Positions 47,773 to 56,199 of a stretch of DNA of 64,000 nt are shown piece by piece; the stretch's first letter is position 1; each line of letters opens with the position of its first letter. The position numbers and the translations under genes are program-made. The notes under the pieces are model-generated. The model did not search any database, was not told where the DNA came from, and saw only the letters and a list, made by a program, of their open reading frames with translations. Source of the DNA: PALSA-612 sp963742925 (lineage in GTDB: Bacteria; Actinomycetota; Thermoleophilia; Gaiellales; Gaiellaceae); the NCBI GenBank assembly GCA_963742925.1, contig CAVUNV010000008.1, positions 354,844 through 418,843 on the forward strand. The letters run 5' to 3'.

Positions 47773-48714
47773 GTGAGAGCACTGCGCCTCCACGCACCCG
47801 GCGACCTGCGTGTCGACGAGGTGCCGCCGCCGGATCCGGCAGACGGTGACGTGGTCGTCGAGGTCGAGGTCGCGCTGACCGGCAACGCGGAGCTCCGGGC
47901 GCTCGCGGCCGGGAGCGACGCGCTCGACGGCTCGCCGGCGCCGTTCGGTCGCGAGCTCGCCGGGATCGACACCCGCGACGGCAGGCGCGTCGTCGCTGCG
48001 GCGACCGCGCCCTGCGGGCACTGCGCGCCCTGCCTCGCCGACCGCGAGGCCCTCTGCCGCCGGCCGGCGCGGCTCGAAGGCGCGCTTGCGGAACGCGTCC
48101 TCGTCCCTGCCCGGATCGCAGAGGTCAACCTGTACCCGGTGCCGCGCGGGCTCGACCCGGCGGTCGCCGCGCTCGCCGACTCGCTCGCCTGCTGCCTGCA
48201 CGCCGTCGAGCGCGCCGAGCTGCGGCCGGGGAGCCTCGTCGCCGTGCTCGGCTCCGGGCCGATCGGGCTCCTGCTCTGCGCCTGCGTGACCGACGCGGGC
48301 GGCTACGTGGCTGCCGTCGGCGGCCGTACGTCGCGTCATTCGCTCGCGGCGACCTTCGGCGCGCGGCCCGCCGATCCGCGCGACGCCGACGTGGTGATCG
48401 AGGCGGCCGGGACCGAGCAGGCGCGCCGGGACGCGCTCGAGCTCGTCCAGCCCGGCGGCACCGTGCTCCTCGTCGGCACGACCGAGCCCGGCGAGCCGAT
48501 CGCCGCCGACGCGGAGCGGATCCGCCGGGAGGAGCTGACGCTGTGCGGCGCCACCGGACACGCGCCGCGACACGTCCGGGCCGCGCTCGCCTTCCTGGCC
48601 AGCGGCGCCTATCCCTGGGAGCGGCTGATCACGCACGAGGTCTCGCTCGAGGGCGTTCCCACCCTGCTCGCCGACCCGCCCGAGGACTACCTGAAGGCCG
48701 CCGTCCGCCCTTGA
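47773..48714 (+). CDS. Zinc-type medium-chain alcohol dehydrogenase-like protein
   Basis: About 313 residues from GTG 47773. The GroES-like domain includes the structural-zinc cysteine set CGHCAPCLADREALC (residues 78-92). The Rossmann part carries VAVLGSGPIGLLLCACV and VVIEAAGTEQARRDALE. The usual catalytic-zinc Cys near residue 40 is replaced (ALTGNAELRALAAG), so catalytic competence is uncertain. It is divergent from the glutaredoxin-like gene, with a 46-bp gap. Confidence 0.82.
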   Translation: MRALRLHAPGDLRVDEVPPPDPADGDVVVEVEVALTGNAELRALAAGSDALDGSPAPFGRELAGIDTRDGRRVVAAATAPCGHCAPCLADREALCRRPARLEGALAERVLVPARIAEVNLYPVPRGLDPAVAALADSLACCLHAVERAELRPGSLVAVLGSGPIGLLLCACVTDAGGYVAAVGGRTSRHSLAATFGARPADPRDADVVIEAAGTEQARRDALELVQPGGTVLLVGTTEPGEPIAADAERIRREELTLCGATGHAPRHVRAALAFLASGAYPWERLITHEVSLEGVPTLLADPPEDYLKAAVRP

Positions 48715-48808
48715 AGGAGGAGGGCTGCGCCGTCTGGCGGTCTTCCGGTGTGGGTAGGGTTGTCGGCGTCCGAGGCCGTTCACGAGCCGGGAGAAAGCGA
48801 GGGCGAGC

Positions 48809-50120
48809 GTGGACGACGGCGAGTTCGAGTTCGACTTCTTCTCCGAGCGCCGCACGGCGACCGGGGACGATCCGGGAGAGGTCCTCTGGGAGGAGGATCC
48901 TTCCGACCCGCACGGGTCCAACCTGCAGAGGCCCGACCTGCACGGAGTCGACCCGCACGAACCGGAGCCGCGCGTGCGCCGCGGCCCTGCGACCGCCCCG
49001 CCACCGCAGGTCGTCATGCGCCGCCGCGTTGCCCTCGCTGCTGCGATCGCGCTGCTGCTCCTGATCATCCTGCTCATCGTGGTAACGAGCGGTGGAGGCG
49101 GCGGAGGCGGCGGCTACCGCGGCTACGTGCAGAAGGTCACGCCGATCGCGTCCGACTCGGAGCAGGCCGGCGCCGCACTGGCCGCAGCCCTCGGTGGCAC
49201 GCAGAGCTCGAAGGCGCTGGGCGCGAAGCTGGACGACCTGATCGCGCGGACGGTCCGCGACATCACGCAGCTGCAGGCGCTGACGCCGCCGAAGGCCCTT
49301 CTGCCGGTACAGAGCCAGGCGCTGGCGGCGCTCGACCTGCGCCTCCGCGGCCTGCAGGGGGTCCGCGACTCGCTCTCGCAAGCGTCGGGAGCAACCGACA
49401 CGTCCTGGGCGGCGGTTCTGTCCAGCCAGGTCGACGACCTGATCGCGAGCGACACCATCTGGGACGGCTCCGTGCGCGCGCCGGCCAACGGCGTGCTGCA
49501 GGCCGGCGGGCTCGGAGGCGTCGTTCTTCCCACCGTCGCGGTTCGTCACCAACGCGACCTCGCTGCGGAAGTCGATCGGCACGCGGCTCGCGGGAGGCAG
49601 CGTGGCCACGACCGGGCCCGTCCTCAAGCTCGGCGACACCGGGCCGGCCGTCACGAGCTGGCAGATCCAGCTCAACGCCTGGCTGAAGGCCACCGGCTCC
49701 ACGCAGACACCGCTCACGCCCGACGGCAACTTCGGCGCCTCCACCCAGACGACCACCCAGGCCCTGCAGACCTCCGCCGGCCTCACCCCCGACGGCATCG
49801 TCGGCCCCAGCACCCGCCAGGCACTCCACACCGCGCTCGCGGGCACGAAGACGCCCTCCTCGACCGCCACGGCGGCGCCGATCCTCAAGCTCGGCGACAC
49901 CGGGCCGGCGGTCACGAGCTGGCAGACCCAGCTCAACGCCTGGCTGAAGGCCACCGGCTCCACGCAGACACCGCTCACGCCCGACGGCAACTTCGGCGCC
50001 TCCACCCAGACCACCACCCAGGCCCTGCAGACCTCCGCCGGCCTCACCCCCGACGGCATCGTCGGCCCCAGCACTCGCCAGGCGCTCCACACCGCGGTCG
50101 CGAACGGATCGAGAGGCTAG
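48809..50120 (+). CDS. Membrane-anchored protein with two tandem peptidoglycan-binding domains, one frameshift
   Basis: About 436 residues. The acidic, disordered cytoplasmic N-terminus (EFEFDFFSERRTATGDD) is followed by one TM helix (residues 71-91, VALAAAIALLLLIILLIVV), a Gly run and an extracytoplasmic helical domain (about 100-240). Two PG_binding_1 domains follow, LKLGDTGPAVTSWQ...DGIVGPSTRQALHTA. An extra base near 49530 shifts the frame between helical and PG-binding parts, where the corrected text reads SRFVTNATSLRKSIGTRLAG. The TM-in, wall-binding-out topology suggests a cell-wall tether. GTG 48809 is the chosen start. Confidence 0.82.
49621..50108 (+). repeat. Tandem duplication encoding the two PG-binding domains
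   Basis: Bases 49621-49847 and 49882-50108 are the same sequence with only about eight substitutions, most of them synonymous. The period is 261 bp and includes a linker rich in Ser/Thr/Ala. The near-identity indicates a recent in-frame duplication or gene conversion. Confidence 0.85.
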
Positions 50121-50986
50121 CGGCCGACGAGCGCGGCTCCGGCTTCCCGGAGGCGCTCGAGGTGCTGGTCGGGGGTCGTGAAGCCGGCCCCCATCGTCAC
50201 CACGGAGAGATGGGTCGCGCCGAGCTCGAGCCACTCGTCGGCGGCGGCCCGCCAGTCGTCGGGGCCGCCTTCGGCGACCGGAATCCGCTGCTCGATCCCG
50301 AACTCGTCCCAGCTCCGCCCGGCCTCCTCGGCCCAGCCCCGCATCCGCTCCAGCGTCGCCGGCCAGCCGCCCTCCAGCGGTCGCTGTGGAAAGAAGCCGT
50401 CCGCGACCTGCGCCGCTCGGCGCAGAGCACGCTCCGCCGAGCCGCCGATCCAGATCGGGATCGGCTGCTGCACCGGCAGCGGGTTGAGCCCGGCCGCGGT
50501 GACCGTGTGCCACTGGCCCTGGAAGTCGAACACAGGCTCGGTCCAGAAGCGCCGCAGCAGCTCGATCTGCTCGTCGAAGCGGCGGCCGCGGTTCGAGAAG
50601 TCCATCCCGAGCGCCTCGTACTCGACGTCGTTCCAGCCGATTCCGAGGCCGAGCCGGAAGCGGCCGCCGGTCAGGAGGTCGATCTCCGCGGCCTGCTTGG
50701 CGAGTAGCGCGGTCTGCCGCTGTGGCGCGATGACGATCCCGCTGACGAGCTCGAGCCCCGGCGCGATGCCGGCGATGTAACCGAAGAGAACGAGGATCTC
50801 GTGGAACTGGTGCTCGGAGCGGTACGGGCCGGTCAGGTGCTGGTGGCGCTCGCGGTCGGCTCCGAGCACGTGGTCGTAGGCCATCAGGTGGTCGAAGCCG
50901 AGCTCCTGGACGCCCTGGGCGAATGCCTGGACGGCGCCCCGGTCGGCACCGATCTCGACCTGCGGGAAGACGGCGCCGAGCCTCAT
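50117..50986 (-). CDS. LLM-class F420-dependent oxidoreductase
   Basis: This 289-residue luciferase-like protein has FDHLMAYDHVLGAD, LELVSGIVIAPQRQTALLAKQAAEIDLLTGGRFRLGLGIGW, IPIWIGGSAERALRRAAQVADGF and GATHLSVVTMG, typical of the probable F420-dependent subfamily. ATG 50986 overlaps the stop of the upstream MBL gene by four bases. Its 3' end overlaps the PG-binding gene by four bases tail to tail. Reaction unknown. Confidence 0.88.
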   Translation of the reverse strand: MRLGAVFPQVEIGADRGAVQAFAQGVQELGFDHLMAYDHVLGADRERHQHLTGPYRSEHQFHEILVLFGYIAGIAPGLELVSGIVIAPQRQTALLAKQAAEIDLLTGGRFRLGLGIGWNDVEYEALGMDFSNRGRRFDEQIELLRRFWTEPVFDFQGQWHTVTAAGLNPLPVQQPIPIWIGGSAERALRRAAQVADGFFPQRPLEGGWPATLERMRGWAEEAGRSWDEFGIEQRIPVAEGGPDDWRAAADEWLELGATHLSVVTMGAGFTTPDQHLERLREAGAALVGR

Positions 50987-51672
50987 GCCCGTCGCTCGAC
51001 CCGTGAGCCGCCGACGATCGCGTCCCGCCCCCCGGCGAAGCGCACCCACGCCTTGCCCTTGCCGTCGTAGTCCGGCGACCAGACGATCAGCGTCGCCTCC
51101 TCGCCCCCGACCCGGCACGGCTCGGTGCCCTCCGGCTCGGCCCCGCGCCAGACGACGACGAACGGGTTGTGCTCCCACTCGCGGCCGATCGTCGTCTCGT
51201 CGGTGTGGCCGGGATAGGCGCGCAGCTCGTGCGGCAGCGCCATCAGCACGTCCATCACGGACGAGCGCACCTGCTCGAAGTCGCCGCCGCCGACCGCGTC
51301 CTTGAACAGCGTGTCCCCCGTGAACACGGCCTCGCCGTTGACGACGAAGGCGAGCATGTCGTCGGAGTGGCCCGGCGTGGGCAGTGCCTCGATGGAGAGC
51401 CCGCCCGTCTCGACCGGCCCCTTCACGATCGGGATGCCGAACCGGCTCGTGAGCTCGGCGTCACCCGCGACGTGGTCGCCGTGCGAGTGCGTGGTCAGCA
51501 GGTGGGTGACCGTCAGCCGCTCGCGCTCGACGACCTGGAGCAGCGGCTCGAGCGGCGCGCCGGAGTCGACGAACACGGCCGTCCCGCCCGGCTCGTCGTA
51601 GACGAGATAGGCGTTCGAGAGCCAACCCGAGTCCATGCTGCGCTCGACGATCACGGTCCAGAGACTACGCAT
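50983..51672 (-). CDS. MBL-fold metallo-hydrolase
   Basis: The 229-residue protein has the dinuclear zinc motif TTHSHGDHVAGD (H-x-H-x-D-H), TPGHSDDML, FTGDTLFKDAVGGGD and YPGHTDETTI, as in glyoxalase-II-like hydrolases. ATG 51672 opens MRSLWTVIVERSMDSGWLSNAYLV; a later ATG lies 12 codons on. The frame stays open further upstream but without homology. It is translationally coupled to the LLM enzyme. Confidence 0.88.
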   Translation of the reverse strand: MRSLWTVIVERSMDSGWLSNAYLVYDEPGGTAVFVDSGAPLEPLLQVVERERLTVTHLLTTHSHGDHVAGDAELTSRFGIPIVKGPVETGGLSIEALPTPGHSDDMLAFVVNGEAVFTGDTLFKDAVGGGDFEQVRSSVMDVLMALPHELRAYPGHTDETTIGREWEHNPFVVVWRGAEPEGTEPCRVGGEEATLIVWSPDYDGKGKAWVRFAGGRDAIVGGSRVERRA

Positions 51673-51748
51673 CGGCAGCAGGCGCCGGGACGACACAGGC
51701 ATACTGGCCGTGGGCTCGGGTGACCCCGCTCGCGGTCCTTCCGACAGC

Positions 51749-52729
51749 GTGAGAGTTCCCCGCCCCAGCCAACGAACCGTCGAGCGCGTGCTCACCGTCA
51801 CTCGCTCGAAGCCATTTCGCGTCGTCCTGACCGCCTGCGTGAGCCTCGTCGGCCTCACCGTCGCCGCGCTCACCGTCCGCCACTTCGTCACCAAGGGCTG
51901 GCCGCTCGCACACGCCGATCCGTTTCTCGTCGCCGCCGCCGCCGCGCTCTTCCTCGGTGCGTACGCGGCCAAGGCGTTCGGGTGGAAGCGGCTGTTCGCG
52001 CGTGATGAACGTCCGAGCGCGCCGGCGCTGGCGGCCGCGACGGGCGCCGCCACCGTGACCGGGGTCGCGCTGCCGGGCCGGTTCGACGACGTCGTCCGGG
52101 TCAGCGTCGTGCGCCGCTTTCGCACCTCGAAGGCGGGCTTCGGCGCCATCTGCCTGTCGATCGTGCTCGTCGGCTTCCTCGACAGCGCGGCGCTGATGCC
52201 GCTCGCATCGGTGGCCGCAGGGCTCACCGACGTCTCGGTCTGGCCCCGGACCGGCCTCGTCGCGGTCGCCGTGGCCGGTGTCGGGTCGACCGCGATCGTC
52301 CTCGCCATGCCCCGCCTCGAGCGACACCGGCGGCTGGCGCGCTTCCGGCTCGTGCGCTGGCTCGCCGCGCACTCGGCCGGAACCGGTGAGGCCGCGAAGG
52401 CATGGGTCTTCATCGCCGTCTCCTGGAGCCTGCGGGCGGCCGCGCTGTACGTGCTGTTCCTCGCGCTCGGCCTCCACGCCTCGTTCGTGCTCGCGCTGAT
52501 GTTCCTCTGCGCCTCCGCCGCGTCGGCCGCCCTACCGGTGGCTCCCGCGGGACAGGCGACACAGGCCGGTGCGGGCGCGGCGATGCTCGCGCTCGCCGGC
52601 GTGGGAGCCCCGAGCGCCATCGCCTTCGCGATCGCCGCCCAGGGGCTCATCGTGCTCACGGGCGCAGCGGTCGTGGTGATCGCAAGCGCCTGGGAAGCAC
52701 GCGGGCGTCTCGTGGCCATCGCCCGATAG
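51749..52729 (+). CDS. Lysylphosphatidylglycerol-synthase-TM-like (UPF0104) membrane protein
   Basis: This polytopic protein of about 326 residues from GTG 51749 has eight or so hydrophobic helices. The motif GVALPGRFDDVVRVSVVRRF in the first third and ALPVAPAGQATQAGAGAAML near the end match the AglD/MprF flippase-like (LPG_synthase_TM) family. The family moves or forms lipid-linked compounds; substrate unknown. It is divergent from the MBL gene and followed 19 bp later by a small membrane-protein gene. Confidence 0.75.
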   Translation: MRVPRPSQRTVERVLTVTRSKPFRVVLTACVSLVGLTVAALTVRHFVTKGWPLAHADPFLVAAAAALFLGAYAAKAFGWKRLFARDERPSAPALAAATGAATVTGVALPGRFDDVVRVSVVRRFRTSKAGFGAICLSIVLVGFLDSAALMPLASVAAGLTDVSVWPRTGLVAVAVAGVGSTAIVLAMPRLERHRRLARFRLVRWLAAHSAGTGEAAKAWVFIAVSWSLRAAALYVLFLALGLHASFVLALMFLCASAASAALPVAPAGQATQAGAGAAMLALAGVGAPSAIAFAIAAQGLIVLTGAAVVVIASAWEARGRLVAIAR

Positions 52730-52748
52730 CGCTCCTACACTCAGACGG

Positions 52749-53057
52749 GTGCCCGCCGACAGCCGTCTTCCCTACTGGACGTGGATGCTGCCGGCGACGA
52801 CGGCCGTCGCGGCCGTGCTCGCGTGGACGATCCGGGGCGGCACGGAGCGGGGAACGTGGGTGGGCGGGCTCCTGATCGGAGCCACCGCCGTGCTCGTCTA
52901 CGCGCTGGCCCTCGAAGCGCTTCCGCACGATCGCCGTGGGCCAATGGCTGCCCTGCGGCGCGGCGTGCTCGCCGTCCTGCTCGGGTTCGCGGCGGGCGTG
53001 GCGACGCTCCTGGTCGCGGGGCTCGGCTACTACATCGCGTTCCGGCCGTTCGGCTAG
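52749..53057 (+). CDS. Small membrane protein, unknown function
   Basis: About 102 residues from GTG 52749 with three hydrophobic segments: TWMLPATTAVAAVLAWTI, WVGGLLIGATAVLVYALALEAL and GVLAVLLGFAAGVATLLVAGLGYY. I recognise no family. It is probably co-transcribed with the preceding UPF0104 gene and the following large membrane-protein gene. Confidence 0.6.
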   Translation: MPADSRLPYWTWMLPATTAVAAVLAWTIRGGTERGTWVGGLLIGATAVLVYALALEALPHDRRGPMAALRRGVLAVLLGFAAGVATLLVAGLGYYIAFRPFG

Positions 53058-53094
53058 GCGGCACGGAAGGACCCGGAGCGGTAGCGTCCCGGGC

Positions 53095-54705
53095 GTGACG
53101 CTTCGGGGATCGTGGATGACCCGGGAAGCGCTCGCGGCGAGCGGCGTGGCCGCGATCCTGTCGGCCGTGCTGGTCTGGGTCGGCCCGCCGAGCGGAGACT
53201 TCGCCGCACATGCCTACCAGCGCGCGCTGTTCATCCAGCACGGCTTCGAGTTCTGGAACAACTTCTGGTACGCGGGGCGCTACAGCTTCGTCACCTACAG
53301 CCTCCTCTACTACCCGCTCGCGGCCGTGGTCGGCATCCGGCTGCTGGCGGTCGTGACCGTCGCCATCGCGACGCTCGCGTTCACGATCGTCGTCCTGCGC
53401 CAGTGGGGATCCTCCGCGCGCTGGTCGGCCCGGGCGTTCGCCGTCGTGTGGGCCGGAATCGTCCTCCGCGCGACCTTCCCGTTCGCGCTCGGTTCCGCGC
53501 TCGCGCTCCTCGCGATGCTGGCCCTGCAACGGCGGCGGCTGTGGTCGTTCGCGGCCCTCGCCGTCCTGACACTGGCAGCGAGCCCGGTCGCGTTCCTGAT
53601 GCTCGCTGTGATCCTGGTAGGGATCGCCGTCGGCCGTCGGACCGATCGCCGGCTGCTGATCTGCGCCGGGCTTGCGATCGGCACCCTCGGCCTCGTCGAG
53701 ATCGTCCTCTGGCGTGTCTTCCCCGACGACGGCCACCTCCCGTTCTCGGGCTGGGACCTCGCGGCGGCGCTCGTCTTCTGCTCGCTCGGGACCGTGCTCA
53801 GCTGGGACGACGAGCGGACGCGGATCCTGCGGTTCCTGTTCCCGGTCTACGGGATCGCCTGCATCCTGACCTTCGTGATCCCGTCGGCGATCGGAGGCGA
53901 CAACGTGATCCGTCTCCGTTACGCCGCCATTCCGGTCGCGGTGCTGATCCTCGCGCTGCGCAACTGGCGGCCGCGGTTGCTCGGGGCGGTCGCGATGACG
54001 CTCGCGATCTTGTGGAACGTGACCCCGCTCGTCGAGAGCTTCGCCAGTGCCGCCAACGACCCGGCCGCCCGCGCGGCGTTCTGGGCGCCGGCGATCCAGT
54101 ATCTCCACCGGCACCTGACGCCGTCGTACCGCGTCGAGGCCGTCGACACGTCTGGCCACTGGCCCGCCTACTACCTCGCGCAGTCCGACATCCCGCTCGC
54201 GCGGGGCTGGTACCGGCAAGATGACTTCCCCCAGAACGCGCTCCTCTACGGACACCTCGGCCCGCGCGCATACCTCGCCTGGCTCCGCGGGCTGGGGGTT
54301 CGCTACGTCGTGCTCGCGAACGCGCCGCCCGACTACAGCTCCGAGGCGGAGCGCCGACTGCTCGAGAGCGGACGCCTGCCGCTGCGGATCGTGCTCGTGA
54401 GCCCGACGCTGACGATCTACGAGGTGCCGTCCCCGCGGCCGATCGTGACCGGGCCCGGGCCGTCGCGTGTCATGACGTTGCGCGAGGACAACATGAGCCT
54501 GCGGGTCGCCCGGCCGGGCACCTACCGCGTGGCCATCCGCTACTCCCCGTACTGGCACTCGTCGGTCGGCTGCGTCTCGCCGGGCAAGGACAGGATGATC
54601 CGGCTGAAGATGCCGCGCGCGGGGTTGGCCAGGATGACCTTCGACGTCGATGCGAGCGGTGTGCTCACCGAGATGGCCGGCGGCCGCCCGAAGCCCTGCT
54701 CGTAG
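53095..54705 (+). CDS. Polytopic membrane protein, glycosyltransferase-like architecture
   Basis: About 536 residues from GTG 53095. Roughly ten hydrophobic helices cover residues 10-330, after an early acidic motif (GPPSGDFAAHAYQRALF) where GT-C transferases carry their catalytic Asp. A soluble C-terminal domain (about 340-536) contains YRQDDFPQNALLYGHLGPRAY, WLRGLGVRYVVLANAP and a beta-sandwich end. The pattern resembles the 6-pyruvoyl-tetrahydropterin-synthase-related or O-mannosyltransferase-like proteins of actinobacteria. Catalysis is unproven. Confidence 0.6.
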   Translation: MTLRGSWMTREALAASGVAAILSAVLVWVGPPSGDFAAHAYQRALFIQHGFEFWNNFWYAGRYSFVTYSLLYYPLAAVVGIRLLAVVTVAIATLAFTIVVLRQWGSSARWSARAFAVVWAGIVLRATFPFALGSALALLAMLALQRRRLWSFAALAVLTLAASPVAFLMLAVILVGIAVGRRTDRRLLICAGLAIGTLGLVEIVLWRVFPDDGHLPFSGWDLAAALVFCSLGTVLSWDDERTRILRFLFPVYGIACILTFVIPSAIGGDNVIRLRYAAIPVAVLILALRNWRPRLLGAVAMTLAILWNVTPLVESFASAANDPAARAAFWAPAIQYLHRHLTPSYRVEAVDTSGHWPAYYLAQSDIPLARGWYRQDDFPQNALLYGHLGPRAYLAWLRGLGVRYVVLANAPPDYSSEAERRLLESGRLPLRIVLVSPTLTIYEVPSPRPIVTGPGPSRVMTLREDNMSLRVARPGTYRVAIRYSPYWHSSVGCVSPGKDRMIRLKMPRAGLARMTFDVDASGVLTEMAGGRPKPCS

Positions 54706-54744
54706 GCTTCTCCGGCGGCCACCCGGGTTAGTAGAGTTGCGCCG

Positions 54745-55185
54745 ATGCGCCAGCGCAACGTCCTCGTCGCCGCCTCGGCGGCGGTGCTCCTCGTCGCAGG
54801 CCTCGCCGCGGGCTGCGGCTCGCAGGGCGTCGCGACGCCGACGCCGCAGACCGTCGTCGGCACCGTTCCGAAGAACACCACGCCGACCACGAAGCCGGGT
54901 GACCCGGTCGCCGGCAAGGCCGTCTTCGCCGCCAACGGGTGCCAGGGCTGCCACACGTACACACCTGCAGGCTCAACCGCGACCCAGGGACCGAACCTCG
55001 ACAAGCTGCCCGAGTACGCCAAGAAGGCGGGCCAGCCGCTCGAGGCGTTCACGCTGGCGGCGATCACGAGCCCGCCTGCAGCCTACGTGCCCCCCGGCTA
55101 CCAGAACATCATGCCGACCAACTTCGGCGCCACGATCAAGCCGCAGGCCCTCGCGGACCTGGTCGCGTTCCTGACCAAGCCCTGA
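54745..55185 (+). CDS. Lipoprotein c-type cytochrome
   Basis: The 146-residue protein has lipobox LVAGLAAGC, with lipidated C24 after a hydrophobic signal. A Thr/Pro linker and one class-I haem domain follow: GKAVFAANGCQGCHTY (haem CxxCH at C66-H70) with probable axial Met in YQNIMPTNFG. It acts as an electron carrier anchored outside the membrane. No oxidase genes are nearby. ATG 54745 is the only suitable start. The next gene begins right after its stop. Confidence 0.9.
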   Translation: MRQRNVLVAASAAVLLVAGLAAGCGSQGVATPTPQTVVGTVPKNTTPTTKPGDPVAGKAVFAANGCQGCHTYTPAGSTATQGPNLDKLPEYAKKAGQPLEAFTLAAITSPPAAYVPPGYQNIMPTNFGATIKPQALADLVAFLTKP

Positions 55186-55187
55186 CG

Positions 55188-56021
55188 CTGCGTCTGCCCG
55201 AGGATTTCCCGCGTGAGGTCCAGGCGTTCGCGTGCGACCTCGACCGGACGCTGATCGGCGAGGACGCGGTGCTCCGTCCGCGCACGGCGGCGGCGATCAC
55301 GGCGGCGCGCGAGGCGGGCATCCACGTCCTGATCGTGACCGGGCGCATGTTCCGGTCGGTGCGCCGCTACGCGCTCGCGGCCGGGATCACCGATCCGGTC
55401 GTCTGCTACCAGGGCGCCGTCGTCGCGGATCCGGTGACCGGCGAGTTCCTGCGCCACGTCCCGATGCCCGAGCCCGAGGCGCGCGAGGTGATCGAGGCCG
55501 TCGAGGCGCTCGGCTACACGATCCTCGTCTACGTCGACGACGAGCTCTACGTGGCCGGCGAGACGCCTGAGTCGGAGGCGTACGCCGGCTTCCAGCACCT
55601 GGTCGTCCAGCCCGTCGGCGAACTGCTCGACTGGCTCCCGAAGGCGCCGACGAAGCTCGTCGTCGTCGGTGACCCGCACGAGCTGGACGGCCTCCAGGTG
55701 GAGATGAAGGCGCGCTTCGCCGGCCGCCTGTACATCTCCAAGTCGCTCCCCAACTTCCTCGAGTTCGCGAATCGGTCGGTGGACAAGGGCTCGGGCCTCG
55801 ACTTCGCCGCCGAGCTCCTCGGGCTCTCGCGCGAGCGGTCGGTGTCGTTCGGAGACGGCGAGAACGACGTCGAGCTGCTCGAGTGGGCCGGCTTCGGCGT
55901 GGCCGTTGCGAACGCGCACGAGAGGGTCCTGGCCGTCGCCGACCTCGTCTGCCCGTCCGTGGACGAGGAGGGCGTGGCACAGGTGATCGAGGCTTACCTC
56001 GCCAGTGCCGCCGCAGACTGA
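55188..56021 (+). CDS. HAD-superfamily (Cof-type) phosphatase, non-canonical start
   Basis: About 277 residues: motif I FACDLDRTLIG, motif II LIVTGR, motif III lysine in APTKLVVVGDP, motif IV FGDGENDVELLEWAG, with the type-IIB cap between. It probably dephosphorylates sugar or cofactor phosphates. No ATG, GTG or TTG exists in frame between the cytochrome stop and motif I; CTG codons at 55182, 55188 and 55194 are the only plausible starts. The 55188 choice is arbitrary. It is tightly coupled to the cytochrome gene. Confidence 0.82.
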   Translation: MRLPEDFPREVQAFACDLDRTLIGEDAVLRPRTAAAITAAREAGIHVLIVTGRMFRSVRRYALAAGITDPVVCYQGAVVADPVTGEFLRHVPMPEPEAREVIEAVEALGYTILVYVDDELYVAGETPESEAYAGFQHLVVQPVGELLDWLPKAPTKLVVVGDPHELDGLQVEMKARFAGRLYISKSLPNFLEFANRSVDKGSGLDFAAELLGLSRERSVSFGDGENDVELLEWAGFGVAVANAHERVLAVADLVCPSVDEEGVAQVIEAYLASAAAD

Positions 56022-56044
56022 CACGTCCTGAGTTCTGACACCGC

Positions 56045-56105
56045 TCTGGCACTGCTCCGTAGCAGGGTCTGACCCCGGTCTGGCACTGCTCCGTAGCAGG
56101 GTCTG
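56045..56105. repeat. Two 27-bp direct repeats with internal hairpins
   Basis: The unit (tctggcactgctccgtagca plus gggtctg) occurs at 56045-56071 and 56079-56105, separated by accccgg. Each contains ctgct-ccgt-agcag, a 5-bp stem hairpin, and a third partial copy (ctggcact) follows. The repeats lie in the 178-bp gap between the HAD gene and serS. They may be an interspersed element or a terminator array. Confidence 0.75.
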
Positions 56106-56199
56106 GCACTTGCCTGGCACTGCCGCGCCGGCGCCGGGCCACAAGGCGTGCAGCCAGGCACCACAGTGTTGCAAGGCGGCTCGGCTTAGACTCACTGGC

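Noticed and set aside
56045..56105. Possible CRISPR array
   Set aside because: Only two copies, a 7-bp spacer, internal hairpin and no cas genes; does not fit CRISPR geometry.
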